Source: Chaetorhynchus papuensis (lineage: Eukaryota; Chordata; Aves; Passeriformes; Rhipiduridae). Taken from it: a DNA stretch of 64,000 bases. This document shows, piece after piece, positions 50,530 through 59,272 of this stretch. Positions within the stretch are counted from its first letter, which is position 1, and the number at the start of each line of letters is the position of its first letter. Where the stretch lies: NCBI GenBank assembly GCA_013396525.1, contig VWYX01000895.1, positions 21,639 through 85,638 on the forward strand, given 5' to 3'. The translations under genes were made by a program, and so were the position numbers. Below the pieces are notes generated by a model. The model did not search any database. It saw nothing but the letters and a program-made list of their open reading frames with translations, and was not told the origin of the DNA.

Positions 50530-51182
50530 AGATGGGACTATCATGGTTATACACGATTTATTACTTAAAACAACAAACAAGGTGTCAGTCTCAGAGACGG
50601 GAGATTAAGCACAAATCTCCATAATGGAAGATAGTCACGAGCTTCAAGGTTACATGGCAATTTATAACTTTCTAATCCAATAGGCAATTAAAACGAAACT
50701 TTGTTTTGACTTTATGACCTATCACCTGTAGTACTTTTCACTGCAATGCAGCTGTGTTTTAACCAATAATTTGTCAGGTCATGTACACACACGTACTTCT
50801 ATTATAACATCTAAAATCTTAACTTAAACTATAAAATCACATTACTATACTTAAAGCCCTCCACCATAACACCCAATACATATTCTTACTTATAACTATA
50901 GAAACCTAGGTTTATAATTCTTCTGCTTAAAGGCTTGTGTAGCTTTGCCATCACATCAGCCTAAGTTTTTTCCAGGACTGTAAATCAAATCCATTATTAA
51001 CTGCAGATGTTTTTACTTCTCTGTTTCCCACTGTCCAGCTTTTATAAGTCCAAATCAGCAAGACAAAGTGACTCAATTGCATTTTTAGTGCAGAAACACC
51101 TGGGGCCGTAGGCATACCTCCAACAAGCTAGGGCCAGGGCTTGGCCAGAGCCAAGGCCTTAACTGGAAGGGTTTCCCTAACA
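50530..51182 (-). mobile_element. Possible second antisense LTR inside the provirus
   Basis: On the minus strand it would start TGTTAGGGAAACCC (51182), carry a GC-rich U3 block (near 51110-51180) and have AATAAA at 50557-50562, with U5 beyond. No second copy and no target duplication was found (right flank tatcct). The left end is undefined. Confidence 0.35.
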
Positions 51183-51707
51183 TATCCTACAAACAAGTTT
51201 CTATTAATAGTAGTTGGGAAAGTCTTCTAAAAAGATACATGGCTTACAGATAGCTACACAACAGTATGTGAAAGTTTGTAAAGCAGTTGACTTTGTCATT
51301 TATCCTTAGCTAAGTAGTCAATAGTACCATAAACAAACTTCAAACAACCGAAGAAATGCATATGTATAACATCAAATAATATCTTATGGATAATGCCCTT
51401 TATAAAAAGCCAGTGAATTCACACTACGACATTAAGAATATATCCAGAATTGTTAATACAGCAACAGTAACTGATCTAAGAAATCGAGATTATATTTCTC
51501 CATACATGTGAGTATATATGACAATAAAGCAAAATAAAAGCAAGAAAGAAAGCACTAAACACCTTACAAACAATAATATCTGTAACTTGGAAGTGTTACT
51601 TGTTGGGGTCACTGAAACAGCAGCTGTGTCAGCTGATGGGCATGAGAATATGGAATTGGCTGAGGCCAGCTGGTGGAAAAATGTAGAGATTTGAAATTCC
51701 TCCCCTA
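51183..51707. other. Unassigned AT-rich provirus interior
   Basis: No frame or motif recognised. A minus-strand string AGTGACCCCAAC near 51611 faintly echoes the tRNA-Trp primer-binding site but lacks the adjoining LTR end. Confidence 0.35.
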
Positions 51708-52237
51708 TGTTCTGTGAAGGAAAAGCCTCTCCCACAAGCCCCTGCGATTGGAATGTAATCTTACCCCCCAGACTCTGTTAAATGGAACACTACATCTCCC
51801 AGCAGCCTGTGCGGTTGTTTCCTGTCCTGGTCCTCTGTCCTGCCCCTTCCCTCTCCCCATTGGTGCTTCTCCCGAGCCCCACTTTGTACCACCCCTGTAC
51901 CCCCCATCCATTGGCTCTCTTCCATGGCCCCGCCTTTGTACCACCCCTGTGCCTCAGAACACACTCTGTAAAACCAAGACTCACGTGGTTCTCCCCTCGT
52001 TCTTCAGTCGCCTGCCCTTCACGGAGGAATAAACCTGTGGAACTCGGCAAGCGGCGGGCGCTCCTTGTCTCTTTGTCTCTGGTGATACTGAGCTATCCAG
52101 CATAAGGTGTGGGGGTGAGTGCCATCAGCACCTTCCAGCAGCGCAGGGCAGAAAGAGGAGTTTTGCTAGCAGTTATCCTGCACCCGAATTGTCCCTCTCA
52201 CGAGACAGTTTGGGGAATACAGCGGCTCCTCTGACCG
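51708..52237 (+). mobile_element. Foreign LTR in sense orientation inside the provirus (family C)
   Basis: Plus-strand U3 has ATTGG boxes (51859-51863 and 51910-51914), two CTTTGTACCACCCCTG blocks shared with the LTRs at 19.1-19.8 kb, a CTCTGTAAAACC TATA-like site, a CACGTGG motif and AATAAA (52028-52033), then a U5-like tail. It opposes the provirus, so it is a separate, nested element. The bases cccta occur at both ends (51703-51707 and 52238-52242), a candidate duplication, but the right end lacks the canonical CA, so the limits are uncertain. Confidence 0.6.
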
Positions 52238-52242
52238 CCCTA

Positions 52243-52529
52243 TCTCCCCACAACCTTATTATTTTTATAGTTACTCATCCTTCTCTGCTAGTTATGAAAA
52301 TTAAAACAGCAAAGATTGTTATGAATAATTGTCTTAATTGACCAATGCAGAACACTTATACCCATAGAATTTTCAATGAATTTAAGCATCTAACAAACCA
52401 CATCTTCGTACATTTTTATAACTTATTATCTCATATTCTTAAACAGTTTCTTACCAATTCTTCATCATAATTGTTTCAGTCAGTCCAATCTTACCCCTAT
52501 AAAAGAAGAACTGTATTTTTCAATTCAAC
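52243..52529. other. Unassigned AT-rich provirus interior
   Basis: No protein frame recognised. A plus-strand TATAAAAG lies near 52499, directly before the minisatellite; significance unknown. Confidence 0.35.
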
Positions 52530-53010
52530 ATATTTCAGCAGAACTTAAACTTAACTTTGCTTAAACTTAATGTCACTTAAGCATAACAGCAAACTGAACA
52601 GAACTTAAAGTTAACATCACTGAAACTGAGCAGAAATTAATCTGAATTAAACTTAACAGAAATTAAAAGAACAGAACTTAAACCAAACACACTTAAACTT
52701 AAAACCTAACAGCACTTAGACTTGTGAGACATTCAAGTCAACAGAATTTTAGCTAAACAGAACTTAAATCTAACAGAACCTAATCTTAACAGAACTTAAA
52801 TGTAACAGAACTTCAAATTAACAGAACTTAAATCTGACATCACATAGGTTTAACAATGCTTAAGTTTAACAGAACTTAAATTTAACATCACTTGATACTT
52901 AAACTTAACAGAATCGAATCTTAAATCGAATCACTTAAACTGTACCATGCTGAAACATAACAGAACTGGAAATTAACATCACTTAAATTTAACAGAACTA
53001 AAGTCAGAGT
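52530..53010. repeat. Degenerate 16-bp minisatellite inside the provirus
   Basis: Core unit ACAGAACTTAAATCTA. Six copies in exact 16-bp phase occupy 52741-52836. Around them, over about 480 bp, are variants such as ACATCACTTAAATTTA and truncated TTAAACTTA units. TAA and TTAA occur in nearly every unit, so no frame is open. It lies between the reverse transcriptase and integrase remnants, where RNase H/integrase coding would be expected. Confidence 0.9.
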
Positions 53011-53890
53011 TGAGAGTGTTCCTTTAAAAGTTTCAGATACAACAGAATTTAACTCACCTTGACTCCATCATTACAAGAAAACTACTGAAAATTTGTCATA
53101 CAATAGTTAAAGATCAATGAACAATATGCAAGCAAACAACTGATTCGTAAATGAAATAGCAACAACATGGATTTACTGGAGAGATTATAAAGGTGTGGCA
53201 AATACCTTGCAATTTTAGGTAAGTTAGTTGTGAGAATAGCTCATAGTAACTACAAACATTATTCAAAATATCCTTTCACAGTTAGGACTTCTCTGGTATA
53301 AGCACAATTTCGCATGATTTTCCAGTTTGCAGCTGTACTCCAAAAAAAAAGACAACATTGTATGTCCTTCAGTATTTTTCAGGTATAAGCGTAAGTTTGC
53401 TAGGATCTTGTAAGGTGCAGCTTTACTCAGAAAAATGACAACAGTGTATATATATTGGCAAATTGCACTTAAAACCTGCTCAGTTCACAGATGGTAAGAT
53501 GGCCTTTCGTGATTGTCAGTACAGTAGAATTGACCTCGCACTATTAAAGGTAATGGAATATGAATATGTAAGGATGAAATACTGGGGACCTAGTCATATA
53601 ATACTGCCCTGAGTTTTGTTCATGTAACTCTCTTAGGTCAGTGAGTGTATAAAGCTGACACGTGTATATAAACAGCTACAAAGCCATGGTTTCAGATGAT
53701 TCTAAAGGAGTGTGCTACTGTTTACTCCACTGTTTTCCTGTCTTCATAAGAATAGAGAATACTAGAAGCTCAGCCACGGATCAGCTAACACATACTCATT
53801 GGGCAAGTTGTAAGGTGGCGTCAGTTTAGGTCACTTTTCTGGTCCATCACTGTAATTAAACTGTTTTGATATCAAGTCAAACTTCAATTT
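53011..53890. other. Provirus interior, no recognisable pol
   Basis: By order this should be RNase H, but all minus frames are closed and I could not find the conserved acidic-residue motifs. A partial repeat is present: aggtataagc.taa.tttgctagg-like text near 53290 and 53380. Confidence 0.4.
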
Positions 53891-54271
53891 TTAAGTGGCA
53901 AGGAAGAACAACTGCACTTGAACCAGTAAAGAGCTGTACCTATTTGAAAAGCTGTCACATGTTTGTTCATAGCAAATTATCCACAATAAAATTGCCTTAT
54001 GAAAGCTGTGGGGCAAAGAAAGCAAGTGAAGTCGTAAAGCTAGCACAGTTCTGCCTGCCTTTACAGTGGGGAGTTGTGAGGCAACTGTATCTGTAACTTG
54101 AATAGCTTCTGCAGATAACATTGATGGGGGAGTGAGGAAAGGAAGGCTCAACTGATGAATGGCTAAACTTACCACGGGCCTCACCCAGCTAATTGCTCCC
54201 AGTAACTCTTGTAAATCATTGAAGGTTTTGACATCAGGCTTTAGGGTTAAGTGCTGTTTCCAAGGAGGATT
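53891..54271 (-). pseudogene. pol: Reverse transcriptase fragment (thumb/connection)
   Basis: An open minus frame of about 127 codons includes FNDLQELLGAISWVRP, the highly recognisable motif at the reverse transcriptase thumb in alpha/betaretroviruses (LQ-LLG-I-W-RP). It then has a short hydrophobic linker and LTPPSMLSAEAIQ, like the start of the connection. Beyond that the frame no longer resembles RNase H. Upstream, toward 54500, frames break quickly and the catalytic YMDD-type motif is not found. The strand and order agree with gag at 55.5-56.4 kb and integrase at 50 kb. Confidence 0.8.
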
Positions 54272-54840
54272 CTACCGAATTTTGTAACAGGCCACATAAC
54301 AACAAGTGATGCTCTGATGATACCGAGATTGCAAATATTTTTCCAGGTATACAAGTTTCTAATTTCTGTGGTAACAGCTAACATCATTATAACTGAACAA
54401 AGAATCAGTATTAATTCAGTCCAGTCAGACCCTCAAATAAAAATTCTTGGAAAGGCAGCACATATCCCACATGACATGTTGTACCAATCATGCAATATAT
54501 AAGCATTTCTCTTGGAGAATTTTGGACCTTGCTAAGCAGCCTCAAAGCAAGGAATTACATAATCTTAAGGGCATGCAGAAACACACCACATCCACACAGA
54601 TAAGCTAGAATCTCTCCAATAAACAATCCTGTCAGAATCTGTAGCTCACTGAAAATACAAAGTTACTTCAAACAAAAGTCAAAATTGTTCTTGAGATGCA
54701 CATTTTTTGACATGAGTAATTTGCATTTGCAAAGACACTGACTGATTGTAGGACAAATTAAGTGTTTCCCAGAAGCTCAAAATGAGATAGTAGTTTTCCT
54801 AACTATGAAATGGAATGCAAGTGTATGGTCCTCCTGTAAG
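54272..54840. other. Decayed pol region
   Basis: Lies where the reverse transcriptase fingers and palm should be. Multiple stops in all minus frames; no motif recognised. Confidence 0.4.
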
Positions 54841-55096
54841 TTACTTTATCTCTTCACTTCCAAGTAGCTCTTGGCGGTGGGGGTGGGCCACATAGCCTGC
54901 AGTCGGAGGGACAGCTGGTGAAGCGGGCAGCGGAGAAACCGCTTGCGGGGGAGGCACCTTGCAAAGCAGCTGTGGCAGGGGGAGGCAGCCTGCCTCAGGG
55001 GCAGCCAGCACCGGAGGGGCTGGCAGCCCGGGGGAGTTAGCTTCTAAAGCCAGCTGAGCTGTTCTGGGGGGGGCATCGGTAGTGCCTGCAACATCG
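54841..55096 (-). pseudogene. Pro/Ala-rich open segment, probably Gag-derived
   Basis: About 84 codons open on the minus strand, from just after a TAG to a TAA at 54841-54843. Composition is Pro, Ala and Leu with short PPP and PAPP runs. The segment is markedly GC-rich compared with its surroundings. Retroviral Gag commonly has a Pro-rich linker, but here it lies after the capsid start instead of before it, so either Gag sequence was rearranged or the segment has another source. No domain assigned. Confidence 0.45.
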
Positions 55097-55542
55097 CTCT
55101 AGCAGTCCCTGCCACAGATATGTGCAAGAGTTTTTAAATCAAAGCCGTTCTCATTGAGAAAACAATTACAGGGTTTTTTAACCCATAATGAAAGTTAGTC
55201 CAATGGGGAGAATATGTAGCAGTATCTGTAAGCTGCACCCACGGGACATCCCTGGTCCCAGGATACTCACAGTTCCATGGTTCTTCATCCAGAGAACACC
55301 GCTGACCCAACCTTATAGGCTGTGCTGGCATCTTGCTCTCTGCCAGATTGTGGTCTGCAAAAAAGTCCCCTGTTGTCGTAGCAGGGTCTGAGCTCTGCTC
55401 TCTGCTTGCAGTTGAGGGGCCCAGGGTTGTAAGGGTGAGTTGCAGTCCATCTCTTCATTGCAATCTGATATTCCGTTGTTCTGGGTCCATGAGGCTTCAT
55501 TGCCGGTCGTAGTCCTCCTCCTCACCGTAATCTGAGATCACA
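55097..55542 (-). other. Unassigned coding-like provirus segment
   Basis: Minus frames include a short acidic stretch (SDYGEEEDYDRQ, near 55510), a Gln/Cys-containing frame at 55285-55500, and 55134-55331 with no domain. It interrupts Gag just after the first residues of capsid. Origin unknown: recombined Gag, env or other sequence. Confidence 0.4.
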
Positions 55543-56358
55543 TCATTCGGGCGCCAAGTCATTAGCAATTGCCATTGTTTTCATATGTTTCCAAAAACTA
55601 ATTTGGTCATAAGCAGATACAGTTACTGATACTGGTTGCATAGTAAACACTTCTTCTGGAGGATGGGCACGAGGGCGGCAGGAAGGTTCTCCCATGCCTG
55701 GCTCTCTCAAGTCCATGAGTGAAGGGGGCTCCCTGGGCTGTTTCAGTCACAGTGGTGGAACAGCTCTATCCAGAACATTTGGAGCAGGGGGACCCGTGGG
55801 CGTGGGCTCATCTTCGCCATTGCTCCACTCATCTGCAGGCAAGGGTGGATAAAGTGGATTTATGAGAGCGGGGGGAGTAGGGCTCCCCACTCCAGGACTT
55901 TCAGCACAGGGCTCACGAATGGGCTCCACCCACTCCCTGACGCACGGGCCAGCGCGGACCGCATCCCCCTGTGTCAGTGTGGGATTACCCGCCCCCTCCT
56001 TTTGTTTTTCCGTTTTGCCCTCCGTTTCATTTCAGCCTTCCTCATCTGCGGAGAACTGGAGTTCCAAGTCGCGCTCCTTTTTCACTGCTTTCAATGTCTC
56101 CAACACCACCCACCAGGTAGTCATCAAATTTTTGGCAGTCTCATTGCCTTGGGAGGCAGAGTCAAAAATAAGCTGTCCGACTCTCTCCCAGGCCTTTGCA
56201 CTAAAAGCATTCTCAGAGGTAGCTTCCAAGCCCTGGCTCTTGCACCACTGCAACAGGGCCTTCAAGGTATACTTATCATACTTAATACCATGCCTGCCTA
56301 ACATAAGCATCCAAATGTTCACAATAGACTTTTCTTCTCGGGACACGTTATCTCCCAT
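55543..56358 (-). pseudogene. gag: Gag remnant: matrix, late-domain region, start of capsid
   Basis: ATG at 56358 gives MGDNVSREEK, a Met-Gly start suited to N-myristoylation. A 108-codon matrix segment follows with AKAWERVGQLIF and TWWVVLETL, typical of beta/alpha-type matrix. The same reading frame continues past TGA at 56032-56034 into an acidic/Pro-rich region with NPLYPPLP (an LYPxL-like late-domain motif). It passes a second TGA (55747-55749) into QPVSVTVSAYDQISFW and IANDLAP, like the start of capsid, then stops at a third TGA (55543-55545), where homology ends. Apart from these stops the frame is intact, so the decay is recent. The 192-codon plus frame over it is a shadow. Confidence 0.8.
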
Positions 56359-56485
56359 TGTTCCCAAGGGCTCACCTCAAGGGTTACAGATACACGTCCA
56401 GACGTTTGGCAGCTCTGCTTGCTGCTCTTCTTCAGCTTAGCACTGCCTCTGCTGCTCTTCCCTCAGCCCGCTAAAAAGTGGCTAT
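56359..56485 (-). other. Proviral leader between primer-binding site and gag
   Basis: About 127 nt on the minus strand. This is where packaging and dimerisation signals of a retrovirus would lie. I could not identify a specific structure. Confidence 0.6.
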
Positions 56486-56503
56486 ATCATGTCGGGGTCA
56501 CCA
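56486..56503 (-). other. Primer-binding site, tRNA-Trp type
   Basis: Minus-strand TGGTGACCCCGACATGAT, two bases after the 5' LTR. From memory it matches the 18-nt tRNA-Trp site of the avian sarcoma-leukosis group at 17 of 18 positions (A for G at position 14). It fixes the provirus strand and supports an alpharetrovirus-like origin. Confidence 0.85.
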
Positions 56504-56505
56504 GA

Positions 56506-56820
56506 TGTCACTGTTGAGGTGGTCACGACACATACTCTCTGCCCCGAGCAACACAAAAAGCACGTTTATTATTTACGCAACTTCTTTTATACACTTTCTT
56601 AGCCACATGTTCATTGGCTATTATTTTGCTGCAATACAATACTACTGGTTGTCTATAGTGTACACACATTCTTTGCTAAACATTGGCCAGTATACTCCCT
56701 TTTGCAGCTGTTACAACTTCTTTCTGTTGTTTATCTTGCTTCTGCAATTCTCACGGGTACAAACCGATTGTATCAAGGGAAATGTCTGCAAGGCCTTCAG
56801 ACTGGCTGTTGGTTCCCACA
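56506..56820 (-). repeat. 5' LTR of the provirus, 315 bp
   Basis: On the minus strand it starts TGTGGGAACC (56820) and ends AGTGACA (56506). Two CCAAT boxes (AGCCAATGAA and GGCCAATG), TATAAAA (56585-56591) and AATAAA (56565-56570) are intact, only about 15 bp apart, so R is very short. The promoter elements are better preserved than in the 3' copy. Confidence 0.92.
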
Positions 56821-56826
56821 GGAAAC
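56821..56826. repeat. Right 6-bp target duplication of the provirus (ggaaac)
   Basis: Identical to 48508-48513; marks the right integration boundary. Confidence 0.9.
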
Positions 56827-57631
56827 AACATGGTGACACCAAGGGCAGTGAAGAAGGAGGGGGAGGAGGTGCTCCAGGCACCAGAGCTAAGATTCTTCTG
56901 CAGGCTGTTGTGAAAACCATGGTGAAGCAGGTGTGCCCCTGCAACCCATGGAGATCCACAGAGGATGCAGAGATCCACCCACAACCCATGGGGGAGGTGC
57001 CCACGCCAGAACAGGTGGATGCCTGGAGGAGGCTGTGATCCAGTGGGAGTCCTGGTGGAGAGAGAGGGCCCCTGCTTCCAGGCTGGGGCAGCCTGTGCTT
57101 GGAGAACTGCACCCCATGGAAGCGTGACTCATGCTGCAACAGTTTTGGGAGGACTGTTTGCCCATGGAGGGAATTCACGTTGCAGCAGGTTTGGTAGGAC
57201 TGCTGCTCATGAGAGTGGACCCACATTGGAGAAGTTCACGGAGAACTGTGTCCCGTGGGAGGGACCTCACAGTCTCTCGGGGGAAGGACTCCTCTCCCTG
57301 AGCAGTGGAAGAAAATCTCCGGTGAAGAACTGACCAAAACCCCCATACCCTGTCTCCCTGTGCTGTTGGTGGGAAGGAGAGAGGGGCTGGGAGGAAAAGG
57401 GTGTTTTAAGAGCTTATTTTACTTCTCATTATCCTCCTCTGATTCTGTTAGTAATAAATTCACTTTGCAACTTTAAGCTGAGCCTGTTTTGCCCTTGAAG
57501 TGTTTTCTTCCAGTCCTTATCTCAACTCATGAACCCTTTGTTAATTTTTTTTCCCTCTCCTCTACCCAGCTGTGGCAGGGGAAGGTGTGCGAATGGCGTT
57601 CATGGATGCCTGGCATTGGGCATGAGACACA
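56827..57631 (+). mobile_element. Old ERVL-type solo LTR, right part
   Basis: Continues the LTR that starts at 48232. It holds a series of related segments of the kind ggtggatgcctggagg, ccccatggaagcgtgac, ttggagaagttcacggagaactg and tcccgtgggagggacc, a known feature of this avian LTR type. Then come AATAAA (57453-57458) and U5, ending GAGACACA. It is followed by ccttg (57632-57636), the right copy of the target duplication. With the left part the LTR is about 1087 bp. The open frames across it on both strands are composition effects. Confidence 0.9.
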
Positions 57632-57636
57632 CCTTG
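57632..57636. repeat. Right target duplication of the host LTR (ccttg)
   Basis: Matches 48227-48231 exactly. Confidence 0.85.
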
Positions 57637-57999
57637 CAAAGGCAAACTGGCACCTGCCCCAGATGCCCGTTTTACTAAGACTTTGAGAAAGGAAGAGGTT
57701 GGATCAGGAGCCTGAGCAACCTCCATCCTTGGAGATGGGCAGAGAATGGCACAATGCTCCTTGTGCTGAAATGACCAGACCTGCTCGTGGCAGGGCTGAG
57801 ACTGAGGGCACCCCATCTTCTCTTCCATCCAGGTGGTCCTGGGATCTTCTGATCCCATCATCTATTTCTCATATAGTTTCACTCACTCTCTCCCTGTAAA
57901 TGTCCTCTGAAAAAATATTCTCCTGCCTTCCTGATCATGTATGGCATGCTTTTGAAATTTCTAGAAGTTTCCAGAAAGCTGTGGTGCAAATGTAGATTG
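57637..57999. other. Unique DNA between the LTR and CR1
   Basis: GC-moderate sequence with no recognised repeat or exon. Confidence 0.4.
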
Positions 58000-58130
58000 C
58001 AGCCTTACAGTACATAAAGGATGCTTATGAAAAAGAGAGAGAGACACTTTTTACATGGGCAGATAGTGGTAGGACAAGGAGAACAACTTCAAACTAAAAG
58101 AGAAGAAATTTAGATTAGATGTTAGGAAGG
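58000..58130 (+). mobile_element. CR1 LINE fragment, sense
   Basis: Matches the CR1 3' UTR around gtggtaggacaaggagaac, then aactaaaagagaagaaatttagattagatg. It stops abruptly at about 58130, followed by unrelated sequence to about 58560. Confidence 0.8.
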
Positions 58131-58559
58131 AGATGGAGACTGACATAAGTCTGGGGGTGTGTTTTAGATCAGGCTGTACAGGGCCATTCCCATGCTCAGG
58201 GACTCCTGAGGAACAGCCCAGAGCCCTGTCCAGACCTGGGATTTCATGTCAGCCAACCAGGTGAGGAGAGGGTGGAGAAGGGAGCATCACAGGAAATTTA
58301 AACAGCTCCAGGGAGCGACCGACCAGGAATGCATCAAACTGAGTGGGCAAACAATGCAGGCACAGCAGTCAGGGCAGGTTGGGCGAGCAGGAAGGTGTGG
58401 TATCCTTCCCATTACTTCAAGTGGAGTGTTCAGGAATGGTTTCCACATGGCAGGGTGCTAAACTAAACACTCTGTGTGTGCCAGAAAGGATATAGCAACA
58501 CAAATGGATCTGCTGTGGAAACAAACAGGGGTCCAGGTATTGGGTTGCAGGGAGTACCA
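58131..58559. other. Insert or unrecognised CR1 part between CR1 fragments
   Basis: No clear family match by eye. It may be a diverged CR1 5' region or unique DNA separating two insertions. Confidence 0.35.
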
Positions 58560-59272
58560 GAGCCTGGCACTGGCATCAGAGGGTAACGGATGACACCTGT
58601 GTGAGGTGAGAGCAGGTCAATGATCTGCTCTGCTTGCTGGTACAACTCAGAGGAAATGGAAAGGTTAAGCAGTAGGGATCTGAGGAAGAGATTGACTGGT
58701 GGAGCCATTATGTACCTGCCCTAAAGCAAATGTATCAGCCAAATGCACCTCAGGAAGTTCTGTGGTCAGTCTTGGACCCCTCTTTAAGGTGACTTTAAAG
58801 GTCATGGAGGTATTGGAGTGTGCCCAGCAAGGGCAACAAGGCTTGTGAAGGGTTTAGAAAACATGTCTTATGAGAAACATCTGAGGGAGCTGGGTTTGTT
58901 CAGTCTTGAGAAGAGAAGGCTCAGGGGGGACCCCACTGCTCTCTAAAACTCCCTGAGAGGAGGTTGTAGTGAGGTGGGGGCCCATCTCTTCTGCTGTGCC
59001 TGAAGTGAAAGGATTAAAAAAAATGGCTTTAAACTGAGACAGGGGAAATTCAGATTAAATATTAGAAAAAAATTTCTCTGTTAGGGTAGTCAGCCATTGG
59101 AACAGGTTACCCAGAGAGGTGATGGAGTCACCATCCCTGAAGGTGTATAAGAGGTGTCTGGATATGGCGCTGGGTGATGTGGTTTGGTGGTTTAGGGGTT
59201 ACAGTGGCAGTGTTGGGTAGATGGTTGGACTGAATGATCTTAAAGGCCTCTTCTAACCTTGATGATTCTATC
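58560..59272 (+). mobile_element. CR1 LINE mosaic, sense, ends in 3' UTR
   Basis: The first part (to about 58735) resembles the CR1 ORF1 coiled-coil region (ggaaatggaaaggttaagc, then gagattgactggtgg). It joins directly to the end of ORF2/3' UTR: gagggagctgggtttgttcag, ccattggaacaggttaccc and ggttggactgaatgatctt, ending gatgattctat. The middle of the LINE is missing, so the copy is a deletion product or two fragments in series. The 3' part is well conserved. Confidence 0.85.

Larger units (their letters stand above)
48514..56820 (-). mobile_element. 8.3-kb ERVK/alpharetrovirus-like provirus, defective, antisense
   Basis: The element is bounded by two direct LTRs (48514-48831 and 56506-56820) and a 6-bp duplication. 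Read on the minus strand: 5' LTR, 2-nt spacer, tRNA-Trp primer-binding site, leader, gag matrix, start of capsid, unassigned and Pro-rich segments, reverse transcriptase fragment, minisatellite, foreign LTRs, integrase end, Env leader, transmembrane Env, polypurine tract, 3' LTR. By eye the two LTRs differ at about 11 of 315 sites plus a 3-nt indel, so the insertion is moderately young compared with the LTR it sits in. Every coding region is broken and most of pol and surface Env is missing. Confidence 0.9.

Noticed and set aside
51600..51620. Second tRNA-Trp-like primer-binding site (AGTGACCCCAAC)
   Set aside because: Does not begin TGG, matches poorly and is not next to an LTR end.
55862..56440. 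192-codon plus-strand frame, the longest in the window
   Set aside because: It lies opposite the gag matrix frame, whose protein is recognisable; this is its shadow.
56711..57333. Frames up to 171 codons across the right LTR boundary
   Set aside because: They run from the provirus LTR into the old host LTR, which is noncoding, GC-rich and internally repetitive.
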